Source of the DNA: Amyelois transitella
Taxonomy: Eukaryota > Arthropoda > Insecta > Lepidoptera > Pyralidae
Direction: 5' to 3'
Assembly: GCF_032362555.1 (NCBI RefSeq)
Contig: NC_083513.1
Coordinates: forward strand, 1,302,001-1,366,000
DNA length: 64,000 bases
This document shows, piece after piece, positions 37,301 through 47,898 of this stretch. The position numbers were made by a program, and so were the translations under genes. Under the pieces are notes generated by a model. The model was not told the DNA's origin. It made no database searches and was given only the letters and a program-made list of their open reading frames with translations. The stretch's first letter is position 1. Each line of letters starts with the position of its first letter.

Positions 37301-38423
37301 AAATAATTTGTGCTTGTTGACAGATTCATATCCCGAATCGAGGACATGTTCTGGCTGGACGGCGGCCACGCTGGCGGGAAGAACACCTGGATCACCTCCC
37401 GGAGTCTGCTGGAGACGCTGACGAGGCTTAGTGAGTGTTGTCTCAGATAGAATAGATTTATTTTCTTAATTATTAATTCTATCATCAAGCCACAAAAGCT
37501 GAACGTGGCCTATCAGTCTTTTCAAGACTGTTTGCTCTTGTCTACCCCGCAAGGGATATAGAAGTGACTATATGTACCTACATATAGTACTATACTACTA
37601 CATATATACTACACATCGTACATACCTATGTACGATGTGTAGATATGTACGATCTCGTATGTATGTAGATTTATTTTCAAAATTGGATACAAGGTATCAC
37701 TTATTGACGTTGCATCAATGTAATCTAATTATATTCACTACCGCTTCCGAAGCGCATGTGTGCGAGAAGCGGCGAAACAAACTACACTGCAACATTTTCA
37801 CCGGACGTAAATTTTTCAAATATAGATCTCGTAAATCTAAATCGTGGACATATGTACAAAACTGATGATTTTAATACGAATATTAAATACAAGCTTCAGC
37901 GTGGGGATTCTTTCTCGTGGGAATGTCAAATCAATCAACCAAAAAAGTCAATCAAGTGTCAAAAAAAAAACAAAAGGTCAACCATCTATTAAAACATCAT
38001 CATTAAGCCATCAAGCTCAAGGTGGCTTTTCAGTCTTTCCGACTTCAGTGGTTCTTTTTCTATTATGTATGATTTGATATTTGTGTGCGCTCCACCAGAT
38101 TTGAACCTGTACGTCCACGTGTCTCCGTACCAAGTGCAGGACGAGGCGCGCCCCTGGATCGGGCGCGAGGAGAAGGCGTTCACGTCGCTGCTGAGGAAAC
38201 TTGGAGCCAAGGTCTGTCACATTTTTTAGAAAGCATGTAAGGCCGCGTTCAGATGTATGTTTTTATGATGGAATTACATAGATACATATAGGTATTCATA
38301 CATACATATATACATATGGTCACGTCTATATCCCTTGCGGGGTAGACAGAGCCAACAGTCTTGAAAAGACTGATAGCGGCCACGTTCAGCTATTTGGCTT
38401 TAAGATAAAATTGAGATTGAATT

Positions 38424-38463
<40 letters not shown>

Positions 38464-39123
38464 TACCTATATATATATAGGTATGTATGTATTCATACAT
38501 ACATATAATCACGTCTATAACCCTTGCGGGGTAGACAAAGCCAACAGTCTTGAATAGACAATTGCACATGTCATAATTATCGTGTGCATCAAAAAAAAAT
38601 AATTCAATGGGTGTTGTATTGTATAAAGTAAAGCGTATTCATGATTCACTATATCTTTGAATTTGAAATGTGATTTACTAGACACTGTGTATAAAAATAA
38701 AGGTTATGTGCACGATTAATACCTATAGTATTTATAAAAAGAATCAATTCATATCTTTTCCATGGATGTCGTAAAAGGCGACTAAAGGATAGGCTTATAA
38801 ACTTGGGATTCCTCTTATAGGCGATGGTCTACCAGTAACCTAGTCACTATTTGAATCTCAATTCTATCATTAAGCCAAACAGCTGAACGTGGCCTATCAG
38901 TCTTTTCAACACTGCTGGCTCTGTCTACCCCGCAAGGGATATATGTATGTATGTATGTTAAATTTTGAAAGGTAAACCTTTAATTTATCAGGTGCATCGT
39001 TACTTGCACGACCAGCCGGGCACCCCCCAATCTCTGGCGATGCACTTCGAGGTTCTCGCCAGGTTCAAACAAGTCCAGAACGACGCCAGCACAGCGCATG
39101 ACGATGATGATGATGATATGTAG
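28366..39123 (+). CDS. C2orf69 homologue (mitochondrial, alpha/beta-hydrolase-like)
   Basis: Nine coding exons: 28366-28500, 29069-29196, 31310-31414, 32495-32603, 33406-33497, 35349-35504, 37324-37430, 38099-38211 and 38992-39123, joining in phase to 358 residues. Motifs shared with human C2orf69: LVYFGGDVQDY, a NYLKWNLEN block, FSCYDNFVPSN, LTLVGFSKGCVVLNQ with the presumed nucleophile Ser214 in GFSKG, MFWLDGGHAGGKNTW, and HVSPYQVQDEARPWIG. Human C2orf69 is a mitochondrial protein whose loss causes a severe mitochondrial disease; its enzymatic reaction is not established. Exon 5 is a low-complexity Ser/Asn/Ala linker, placed where the vertebrate protein also has a variable insert. The C-terminus ends in six Asp from a GAT run. 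The first exon is the weakest part: the frame is open upstream of the ATG and an acceptor-like CAG at 28341 could make it an internal exon. A mariner element fills much of intron 2. Confidence 0.88.
28748..29031 (+). repeat. LINE-B 3' end with preserved reading frame
   Basis: The best sense copy. An open frame from 28753 to 29010 reads [17 protein letters not shown], then VGRPRRTCLDQIKDVLIKG, RNHRACMKRVINVDEAKE and a Trp-Lys end, followed by GAAAGAGGCGTGATTTT and a TATG tail. The pattern resembles the extreme C-terminus of polyproteins of RTE/CR1-type LINEs. Other pieces: 5618-5652, 28247-28315, 48436-48515, 59396-59495, 63222-63300, 63755-63832 (all -). Confidence 0.75.
29231..29420 (+). repeat. 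SINE-A, internally deleted
   Basis: Head and tail are intact, but the middle is shortened between the TGGATGTCGTAAAAGG and CAATTCTATCATT blocks. In intron 2 of the C2orf69 homologue. Confidence 0.8.
29460..29660 (+). mobile_element. Helitron-like element (type E)
   Basis: Same ends as 5166-5348; the CTAG end is followed directly by a D1 element (29661-29890). Confidence 0.7.
29661..29890 (+). mobile_element. Helitron-like element (type D1), diverged
   Basis: Keeps ACTACTGAACCGATTACGAT and ACACATAGGCTACTTTTTAT; it lies between a type E Helitron and the mariner element. Confidence 0.65.
29916..31236 (-). mobile_element. Mariner (DD34D) transposon, apparently complete
   Basis: 1321 bp, antisense in intron 2 of the C2orf69 homologue, flanked by TA on both sides (29914-29915, 31237-31238). 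Imperfect inverted ends of about 28 bp share AGAAAGTAGCGGGAA-like and AGAAAAGTATCGGGAA blocks. It encodes one uninterrupted transposase, described separately. A near-identical copy lies at 54039-55364 on the other strand. Confidence 0.92.
29968..31041 (-). CDS. Mariner transposase, intact reading frame
   Basis: 357 residues from the ATG at 31041 to a TAA at 29968-29970. The frame is open upstream but starts best at MDKNIEQ, which fits mariner transposases of about 345-360 residues. The N-terminal third is the paired-type helix-turn-helix DNA-binding region; the RLVPKDL segment corresponds to the WVPHEL linker motif. The catalytic triad is visible: Asp in TGDETWV, Asp in HHDNAPSH, and Asp in APADFFLFP, with 34 residues between the second and third, i.e. 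DD34D. The YSPDMAP signature is intact. It should perform cut-and-paste transposition into TA sites. No stop or frameshift is present, so it may be active. Confidence 0.93.
   Translation of the reverse strand: MDKNIEQRVCLKFCIANGISCSESLKMLQKAYGESTLSKTRAYEWYKAFKSGRDVMEDLPRSGRPSTSATEVNIAKVKEIVTENPHSTLREIATELSVSHESIRTILTNNLGMKHVAARLVPKDLNFFQKLNRMRVAEDMLERVNSDPTFMKRIVTGDETWVYEFDMQTSQQASEWRLPTEPKPKKPRQSRSKVKVMLTVFFDYRGVVHSEFLPEGQTVNKEYYLSVMRRLREQIRRKRPDLWKENSWILHHDNAPSHKAIIVNEFLTKHSTNTIEQPPYSPDMAPADFFLFPKLKLPLRGTRFQSVEDIKENSRRELTSIPETAFKKCFDDWIIRWRKCIVSKGAYFEGDKINLDE
31464..31580. repeat. Tandem repeat, 50-bp unit, about 2.3 copies
   Basis: The unit beginning CAGTCGATAAAACAG recurs at 31464, 31514 and 31564 with very few differences, in intron 3 of the C2orf69 homologue. 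Confidence 0.8.
32209..32475 (+). repeat. SINE-A, full length
   Basis: Complete copy whose TATG tail ends about 20 bp before the acceptor of exon 4 of the C2orf69 homologue. Confidence 0.85.
32633..32882 (-). mobile_element. Helitron-like element (type D2)
   Basis: Both ends are clear, 30 bp after the donor of exon 4 of the C2orf69 homologue; about 250 bp. Confidence 0.7.
33144..33335 (-). repeat. SINE-A, partial
   Basis: Tail and middle are present with an internal deletion, and the head is missing; intron 4 of the C2orf69 homologue. Confidence 0.75.
33840..34092 (+). repeat. LINE-B 3'-end copy
   Basis: Sense copy keeping GVGRPKRTYFDLIGDVLAKG and RRACMNRIINVDEAKA in frame, ending GAAAGAGGCGAGATTT. 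Confidence 0.75.
34330..34436 (+). repeat. Dispersed repeat (H family) fragment
   Basis: Shares CCATGGTTAAGGG, CTCCTCTCCAGAG and GGGACTAAAGCCAGGA with 39500-39755(+), 51425-51645(-) and 59826-60050. Class unknown; no coding capacity seen. Confidence 0.6.
35790..36022 (+). mobile_element. Helitron-like element (third type)
   Basis: Starts TCTCTTATATATAAAATTC and ends GCCGGGACAGCTAG before T. First of three Helitron-like units lying end to end in intron 6 of the C2orf69 homologue. Confidence 0.65.
36047..36242 (+). mobile_element. Helitron-like element (type D1)
   Basis: Second unit of the cluster; intact TCCTACTACTGTTATAAAGG start. Confidence 0.7.
36243..36518 (+). mobile_element. Helitron-like element (type D2)
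   Basis: Third unit of the cluster, directly following the D1 copy; ends near GTTGCGGGCACTGCTA. Confidence 0.65.
36675..36734. repeat. Imperfect palindrome, 25-bp arms
   Basis: Arms at 36675-36699 and 36710-36734 pair with two mismatches around a 10-base loop. A partial third copy of the arm (ACAATGATGCGTGG) follows at about 36753. Confidence 0.8.
37018..37276 (-). repeat. SINE-A, full length
   Basis: Complete antisense copy ending about 50 bp before exon 7 of the C2orf69 homologue. Confidence 0.85.
37609..37642. repeat. Perfect palindrome, 16-bp arms, 2-base loop
   Basis: CTACACATCGTACATA is followed by CC and its exact complement, between a SINE-A fragment and a GF-family repeat. Confidence 0.9.
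38428..38462. repeat. (AT)n microsatellite
   Basis: About 16 AT units between two antisense SINE-A tail fragments (38297-38412 and 38492-38565). Confidence 0.85.
38740..38958 (+). repeat. SINE-A, head truncated
   Basis: Sense copy whose TATG tail ends about 33 bp before the last exon of the C2orf69 homologue. Confidence 0.8.
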
Positions 39124-42100
39124 TGGTGGTGATGATCACTAGCTTCCACCCGCATCAGGTGCGGGAGCGTGAAATGTCTATGTCCTACAATATATGTATG
39201 TATGTATGTGTGCATAATTTTCTGGATGGGTTTGTGTGACAGTGACAGGTTAAATTGTAAAGATGTGGTTACATACACTTTTTTTTTGTAGCGAGACGTA
39301 TCATATATTGAGCTGCAAAGATTATTCGAGATTTACGTTTTGGGAAACTAACTCAACGATACTATATTTTATATTAATTATAATATATAGATATACATTC
39401 AAGACCAAGGATATTTTCTTATATTTTCCATCGTGACCAGACCGGGGATCGAACTCGGGCCGCTCGGTTCAGAGGCGAGAGTCTGACTACTGCAACAAAT
39501 TTTGTACGTTAGTTTGAGTGCTAACCAACGCTCTTACAGTGATGGGAAACATCGCGAGGAAATCTGCACATTCAGGCAACTGGATGTGTAACTATGATCT
39601 AATATGGGTTAGGTGCTTTTACAAAGGTTGTAAAGTTCGATTGGAGTCGTTTCGTGTAAAACCTAAGTCATCCAGGATTGAAAGTCCTACTCCGGTCTCC
39701 TCTCCAGAGAGGTGAAGATGTGACCGGGACTAAAGCCAGGAGGAAAAAAAGAATTTGTGTTGTGAAACGCTATGACATATTTTAATGATTTAAGATACAG
39801 TATTATATTTTTAGTATATCAAACAAGCCATACTAGCGTGGGCGATCATTGAATTGACATGTACAAATTGCTTTAATTCTATTTTGTTAGAAATGTATAT
39901 ATAGTTAATATTACTTCCTCAAATTTGGCCTAAATATTATTTAACTAAAGGCAATCTATTTTTTGGTAAATTATTATTAAAATCGTAATCTGCATTTATT
40001 ATCACGTAAATTGTAAGTAATGATTCAAAATCCAGTTTATGCTTAGTCAAAATGTACTCTTAATGGTTAGGTTTGATGTAAAAAGTGAAAAATCCACACT
40101 TCCATAGTAAAGTTTAAATAATGTCCAATTTAAATAGGTTTAACACTCACGAACAGTTTTCAAAAGAATCATTTCACATTTTCAAATAAATAATTTTGTT
40201 TAAAAAAAAGACGAATATTATAAATGATACATTATCTGTATGCACCTTTAGCGATTATTGCTATAAATGGCCACTTATGATCGCTCATTTATTTAGAATA
40301 CCACATAATAAGCCCAGATTACTAGCCTATTAAATCGCTTGTAATATTATCTAGCAATTTAACGTAGAACGGTAATAATTTACGTATTTGTTTTAGATTA
40401 AATGTCTCTAAAATCCATATCTTTAAATACTGAAAAAATATAAAATATTTTTAATATTCCATATGACATCTGTTCTTTAATTTTGTCTTCTCGTGACTAT
40501 AAATTTATTTTGAAATATTATTATTAAAAGACGTACCTATATTAAGTTTTGTGAACTATAGAATTACTGCTTTTGCACGTGGCTTCGCTTCTGTGGGAAG
40601 TTCCAGAATAAAACTATCCTATGTTGAAGACGGTCTTTTATATGTATATCTGTGCCAAGTTTTGTGAAAACCAATCGAAAAGTTTTTTAGTTGTTACAAT
40701 CATACAAATCTTTTCTCATTATAAGTGTGGATAAATTTATTTATCAATATTTTTTTTTTACCTTTTTTAACACTTAATAACGTAAATAAAGAAAGTTACT
40801 GTAGGTTTATTTACTATGAGTTTTATATACACATTTATTAAGAAAAAGGTAAACAATAAAATTTTCCCTCTTATCTTTAATGCCTCAAAATCTTTGAATA
40901 GCGTAAAAGTTATCAATAAATCGTCGTAAAATTGTAAGCACTAAGTTTATAACTTGACTAGTAAATTATAAACTGAATGAAGATGAGATGAGAAACTAAT
41001 GTACGTTATACAAAAGGTGTTCTCAATTTTACGGTGTAATGTATGTTACGTACTATAAATGTAACGCTTTTATTATAAAAATATGATTGTGATAGATTAA
41101 ATATCAATTAAATTGTTGGTTTTAGTGTATAGTGTAAATAAATTCGCTTGGAGGATGTCATGTTTTTTGTGTTTAATTTATGTACTAAATTTTACCCTCG
41201 TGAATTTAGCGACGAATTTCTACAAAAAGCGACGAATTAAATGCCATCAACATAAAAGTGACGAGATAAGCGTGACCTACAAAAAGTAATGAATTAAACG
41301 CCACCAAAAAAAGGGACGATTTGCTGAAAATCAGAGTTCGGTCGTATGTAATAAATATAATAAGTATGAAATAAATCACAAATCCCACGGGAACCATTGC
41401 TTTTACCACATATTTTTTTCTACAAAGATAGATTGATTAGCGATAAGTCCGCCTTTGCTCAACATATTCGTAATGTATGTATCTTCTATATATTAATTTT
41501 TTCATGGGCAATTTTAATAATAAATAAAGGGTATTTTAAATAAATGAAACGAAATGTAGTTGACTTGTAACAATTTATTTAAAATCATATCACGGTTTAT
41601 ACAAGAAATGTAAGAAATCTGCAAACAAAACATATTTATTACACGTTGTTCAGGAAATGTTTTAAACCGACCGAGCACAAAGGTTAAAATTTTATTTTTT
41701 TCAAATAGCCTTACAAAAAAATTGTAAACAAGTAAAAAAAATTAGGAATGTCAACATTTGAAATTCGAACACAATTCCTTGGCCATAAGACTTCATATTT
41801 TGTTTTGTTACGATAAAATATTACATTTTGGAACTACGAACTAACTAAAAATATTTCATCGAATACAGAGTAAGAGTAAAAAAAAACATGACATTATTGC
41901 CATACAGCTACAAATATTGTAGAGGAAAAATCCTAAATATTAGAAATTCATTAAGTTTTGGTAAAGGAGATCCGTGGAAAAGAACGAACATTCGACCAAT
42001 GATCTTACAAAGCATGCTCCCATAGTTAATGAACAAACAAAACGTGCAAATATTTCAGCTATTGTATATTATTGTAAAGGCACATATTTGGAGACACTAA

Positions 42101-42475
42101 ATATGATCATAAAATAAGATTCGTGCTAAGTATAACAATACTTTCAGGTAATGTCTAATGCCGATTTTTTAATTGAAATAAAAATGTAAGTAAAAATAGT
42201 GTTTTTGCGCCAATCGTAAAACTTAAATGAATTTACATAAGCCAACATATAAAATTAAAGAGAAATTGTCTATTTCACATTTTAGAAATGCCCATAACCT
42301 AAATCTGTCATTTAAATTACGAAACAAAAGCTAAGACATGGCGTCTTATAAAAGAATACAGTAAGTTATTTTCGAATATCGAATTCGTCACAAACACGGC
42401 ATTAGACTTTCAAAAAACGAACACAGCCTATCCGGGAATGTTCGATCAAACGTTTTCTCAACTACCGTCATTTGT
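39124..42475. other. Convergent intergenic region: two 3' UTRs and repeats
   Basis: C2orf69 (+) and FKBP59 (-) end towards each other here. A degraded SINE-C relative lies at about 39295-39490 and an H-family repeat at 39500-39755. A decayed repeat at about 40570-40735 contains AAAACTATCCTATGTTG. A degenerate run of GCGACGAATTAAATGCCATC-like units lies at 41210-41330. TTTATT at 41574 is a plausible minus-strand polyadenylation signal for FKBP59, giving a 3' UTR of about 0.9 kb. Confidence 0.5.
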
Positions 42476-45400
42476 TCACATATTCTCGAATTGTCCGCTC
42501 TTGTCCAACATAAGGATGTTCGGATTCTCCTTCTCGAACTCCGTGGGTTTCCGGTCTCGCTGCTGGTCGGTCCACTCCCCCTCCCCCGCGCCCCACTCGC
42601 CCACCTTCTCGCCGATCACGTCCACTTCCTGTCTAGCTCTTTGTTTCTCCAGCTGGTGAATTATACAACAAAATTAGGTAAGTTTTGTACAGACAAGTTC
42701 AAGATATTTATTGGTGGCACATATCCAGACTTTAAGTGAGAATAATAGTTTCTCGTTTAATAATTCATTCTATCCGTTCCATTTTTTATTATTATTACGT
42801 ACGTTACATAGAATTATTGGTCGGGTGTCTTATTTTTGTATACACAAAAAACAAAAGTATTCTTGAAAATTCAATTCTAAAAATTTTAAACTACTTACGA
42901 TATGATTGGTAGGTACTTCGCTTTTGTTACATAGAGGCGGAAGGGGCGTCAAAATCTGACAAAAATCGTCTTGCATATAAAATTGACTACGGCTAACCTA
43001 AACTCTCATCTCATTATACTTTATGTTTTGTAACTGAGTTACAATTACGCAAATTTTATATTATGCGCATGCGCACCCAAATATTAAACTATACTATTGT
43101 CAATTCAAAAATTCTTGTAAATTTCTAATGATTTCTAACATAAGGCCAACACCATTACAAATTTAGATACTACTGTTAAGCTACACCCATATAGGTACAT
43201 TCTAAATCATCCTGAAAAATCTATGTGTCACGTCTAACCCCCTAATGGAATAGACAGAGCCTACTGAAAAGCTACAAAGGCATGCGAACCTGTTACCTCC
43301 GTGTCCTTCTTGGCGAACTTGTCGAACATGTTCGCGTACAATTGTTTCTCGCGCTGTTGTTGTTTTTGGATCGTAGCCCGGCAAACTATAATCTGGTTGG
43401 CGGCCGCCTGAAATAACAATATAATTTGTTATAAAAATATGTATGCACACAAGTGAAACTTTGATAATGAACATACATTAATGTATAATATGTACATTTT
43501 AATCACGTCTACATAATAAATACCGCACCCTGTCTACGTATTATAAATTTTCTATTCAAATTCAAAATTTTTATTCATTATCATAGGATACTTCATATCG
43601 CTTAATAATTGTCAAATCTTTTGGTTTCACAATCAATCCCTTGCGGGGTAGACAGAGCCAACATTCTTGAAAATGATAGGCCCCGTTTAGCTGTTAGGCT
43701 TATTGATACAATTGAGGTTCAAATAGTGACAGATTGCTAACGTAAGTGTTTGAAGCCTATCCCTTAGTCGCATTTTACGACATACATGGGTAAGATGTGC
43801 AGTGTTCCTATCCTAAGGTACCGGGAACCACACGTCACAGCATTTTGGTACAAAAGTTGTTATAGATTAAGGTTTCTGTTCTTGATTTTTATTATTATGT
43901 ACCAAATAAACATTTTTTCTTTTTCTTTACATACATACATAAACTCACGATTCCACTTGCCACGATCTCTGCATACTTCCTTCGCTTCATCCACATTCAC
44001 AACTCTCTTCATTCAAGCTCGGCGGTTTCGGGTACTTTTGACCTGACCCTTTACCAGGACGTCCTTAACTTAATCAAGATACGTTCGTGTAGGTCTTCCC
44101 ACTCCGACCTTTCCCTCCACACTCTCCTTGTATATCTGCTTAGTCAACCTGCTTTCATTCATCCTCTCCACATGACTAGGGTTGCCATCCGTCCGGGTTT
44201 CCCCGGATTTGTCCTAGTTTAGAGGGCATCCGGGGAGCGTCCGGGGAAGGTTTCATTTGTAGACCGGGTTTTAAAAAAATAATAAATAAAAAAGGTGATT
44301 TATGACATTTTCAAATGTCTTTTAATGCATTGTATATGTTTAAAAGACCTTGTTGACATGTCCGGCTTTCGGACTCTAAATCCGGGGTTTTCACGCGTCT
44401 TGTCCGGTTTTCCAAATTTAAGAGATGGCAACCCTACACATGACCGAACCATCTTAACATGCCCTTTTCTATTCCTGTAACTACACCTGTCATGTCATAC
44501 AAGACCTAACTTTATATTCTAGACAATAGACCTCACCTTATTCTGCGGCTCGGCCTGCGCCACCGCCTGGAAGTCTTGAAGGGCGAGTTCAGCGTCCCCG
44601 AGGCCGAGCAGCGCCAGCCCGCGCCGGAACAGCCCCTTCACGTTGCGGGGCTCCAACTTTAGGGCTTTCGACGCGTTGTCTTTGGCCTCGAAGTGGTGCG
44701 GTGGGGTTACCTGCAGTCAAAATACATTTTATACTAAAATAGAATTTAATATAACAACAATTTTATAGCTATGCCGTGTGGTTCCCGGCACCAATAACAA
44801 AAAAAGAATAGGACCACTCCATCTCGTTCCTGTGTATGTTGTAAAAGGCGACGAAGGCTATCCGTAATAGGCTTATTATAACTTGGAATGCTTCTTTTAA
44901 GCGATGGGCTAGCAACCTGTCGCTATTTGAATCTCGATTCCATCATTAAGTCAAACAGCTAAACGTGGCCTATCGGTTTTTACAAGATTGCTGGCTTTGT
45001 CTACCCCGCAAGGAATATGGACGTAACTGTATGTATCTATGTTCTAAAATTAGTTTCACAGATGGAGTCATAGGCAAAAGCTAGTATCCAATAAAGATAT
45101 TTGTTTTTACCTGTTGTGGCAAAAACACTTTAATAGTTCTGATAAAGTATGTCGTGTGGTTCCCGCCACCAATACAAAAAAGAAGAGGACCACTCCATCT
45201 CGTTCCTATGGATGTTGTAAAAGGCGACTAAGGGATAGGCTTACAAACTTAGGATTTTTTTAGGCGATGGGTTAGCAACCTGTCACTATTTGAATCTCAA
45301 TTCTATCATTAAGCCAAATAGCTGAACACGGCCATTCAGTCTTTTCAAGACTGTTGGCTCTGTCTACCCCGCAAGAGATAAAGACGTGACCATATGTATG

Positions 45401-47867
45401 TATGTAAAGTATGACTATTGAAAAATAAATTCTGTACCTTGAGGTAGACTAGGGCCAGGTTCAAATGCGCTGATATCAGCAGCTCTTTGGCTTGTTGCTT
45501 GTTCTCTTCTGTTTCGCTGGAGTCTTCTGGCATGTCTGAAAATATATAATAAGAAATTGGCGTCCGGCGAAAAATGTTGCAGTGTAGTTTTTAACCGCCG
45601 CTCCTTCTACGTTAGAATTGGTAGTAGGAATATTTACGTTATGTTGACGTCATTAAGCGATACCTTTTATCCTATTTCAAAAATACAAATGAAAATAAGT
45701 TTTGGGGAACTATATTCGTGAACTCATGATTAATGAAAAAAAAATGTGTTACAAAAGAAATAATTGGATCAAAAATTCAGAGGTAAAACATATGCTTCAT
45801 TTTGGAAAATTTCCACAGAATGAATCTGGCAATTAAATAATAATATTAAAAAAAAAAAACTAAAAAACTACGCTTTATTGCTAATCAAACTAAAAAATAG
45901 AAAATAAAATTTAAAGACAAAGGAATTATAAAACAGTAGTAGCAAGTCGAACAATCGGTTATAGTCAATTACCTCCGATTAAAATTATAACAAAATTAAA
46001 TTTATAAACAAAACAATTGAAATCTGAGTAAAAAGCGTGGGGTGCCTGATGTAGTAAATATTAAAATCATTCTATTAGCATATATTTATGACAAGAGAGT
46101 TATGAAAATGAAGTAAAATGCACCCCACGCTTTTTACTCTGATTTAAATTGTTTTGTTTATAAATTTAATTTTGTTATAATTTTAATCGGAGGTAATTGA
46201 CTATAACCGATTGTTCGACTTGCTACTACTGTTTTATAATTCCTTTGTCTTTAAATTTTATTTTCTATTTTTTAGTTTGATTAGCAATAAAGCGTAGTTT
46301 TTTAGTTTTTTTTAAACTATTATTTATTTTCTATTTTTTTGTTTGATTAGCAATAAAACGCCTAGTTTTTTAGTTTTTTTATACAATTATTTTTTGGTAG
46401 AAGTGTTAACTTCCTACTACTTCTACTACGCTGTAAACTATCTTACTAGAAATGACTTTCGCAACCATGCGCCCATCGCCGGAGGTTTTCACAACTAACT
46501 TTCTTAAAGTTATATGTGGCCTGATTGGATTAAATCTCATAATATTCTCATCATCATGATTCTTTTTTAGGCGATGGGCTAGCAACCTGTCACTATTTGA
46601 ATCTCAATTCTATCTTAAAGCCCAATAGCTGAAGGTGGCCTATCAGTCTTTACAAGACTGTTGGCTCTGTCTACCCCGCAAGGGATATAGACGTGATTAT
46701 ATGTATGCATGTATGTATGATGATTGTTAAACCCAGTTGAAAAGAATTTTATAGTGATAAATCACTGTTAATAATATTTTTGACTATCCAGCAAACATAA
46801 CAATTTTCGATTGTGGCCTTGCCAGGAATCAAACCACAAGATTAAGAGGCAGATTGATACAGGAACAAAAATATTTCAAACATACCTCCACTGCCTTTAC
46901 AACCAGGAACGCAACAATGTTTATCTGAAGACATCGTGGCACTTTTGTAGTAAAATCTGTCTTTCACAAAAACAAACACAAACTTGGGACTCCTATCTCA
47001 AATAATCAGGTACTTTTTACAGGAGTCCTATCTCAAAATATCTGCACAACACAGTGAACACAGTCAGAGTCCAATCTCAGATGATAAAATCACACGAATA
47101 TCCGGAAGAACAAAGCTCGACTCAACGGAAGATTCCAAACTCCAAATAACGACAAGTTATCAGCACAAAACAAAGTGCAAATAGGTAAATACACAGGCAC
47201 CGGTAAAAAAACAGAAAGAAAGTTTACAGGTGTTAGAATCGAATTCAAAACTTACTGCAAAACTTATTTTACATAAATAAACAAACTGTCACTCATTTTC
47301 CAAGCGAGTATTACAGTGTTGCTATTATAAATATGCAAAAGTTACATAATGTTAATTCAAGAATCGCATTAATATGTTAAATACGTATTAAATATCGCAA
47401 AGTTCTGTAGGTAGTAACTTTATTCTTGTATTGTTGTAAATTTAGTTGTTCAATTTTCATTTATTACTTTTGTTTTATTACTTATATATTTTTTATTGTT
47501 TTAAAATATTCTACTAATTCTACTATTGTTTCTAATGGTAATTCTAAATGGAGCGATGCGATGAAATAAAAAAGCCTCAGGTTAATAGTAACATTATATG
47601 GAAATATATTACATCTCTTTTTGGACTCCTTATACGTCAGAACTTCTTGGTTTCTTGTATGGAGATTACTGGCACTGGTGCTATCTCTGTCTCTCTTACT
47701 CTCATACGAAGGATCTAAAAATGAATTTATTAATCCTGGCAGTTTTAATAAGGATAATGAGAAACTCTTATCAAAATATTGCATTGTCATCGGTCCTTGA
47801 TACGTGTGCAAAGTTTCAAGTTGATCAGACGTTTAGAAATCAGTGAAAATTAAGCTCAAAGATTCCG

Positions 47868-47898
<31 letters not shown>

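Noticed and set aside
47482-47811. Antisense frame of about 100 codons in FKBP59 intron 5
   Set aside because: Begins at a TTG, no recognisable domain, no splice context; probably a chance frame or decayed repeat.
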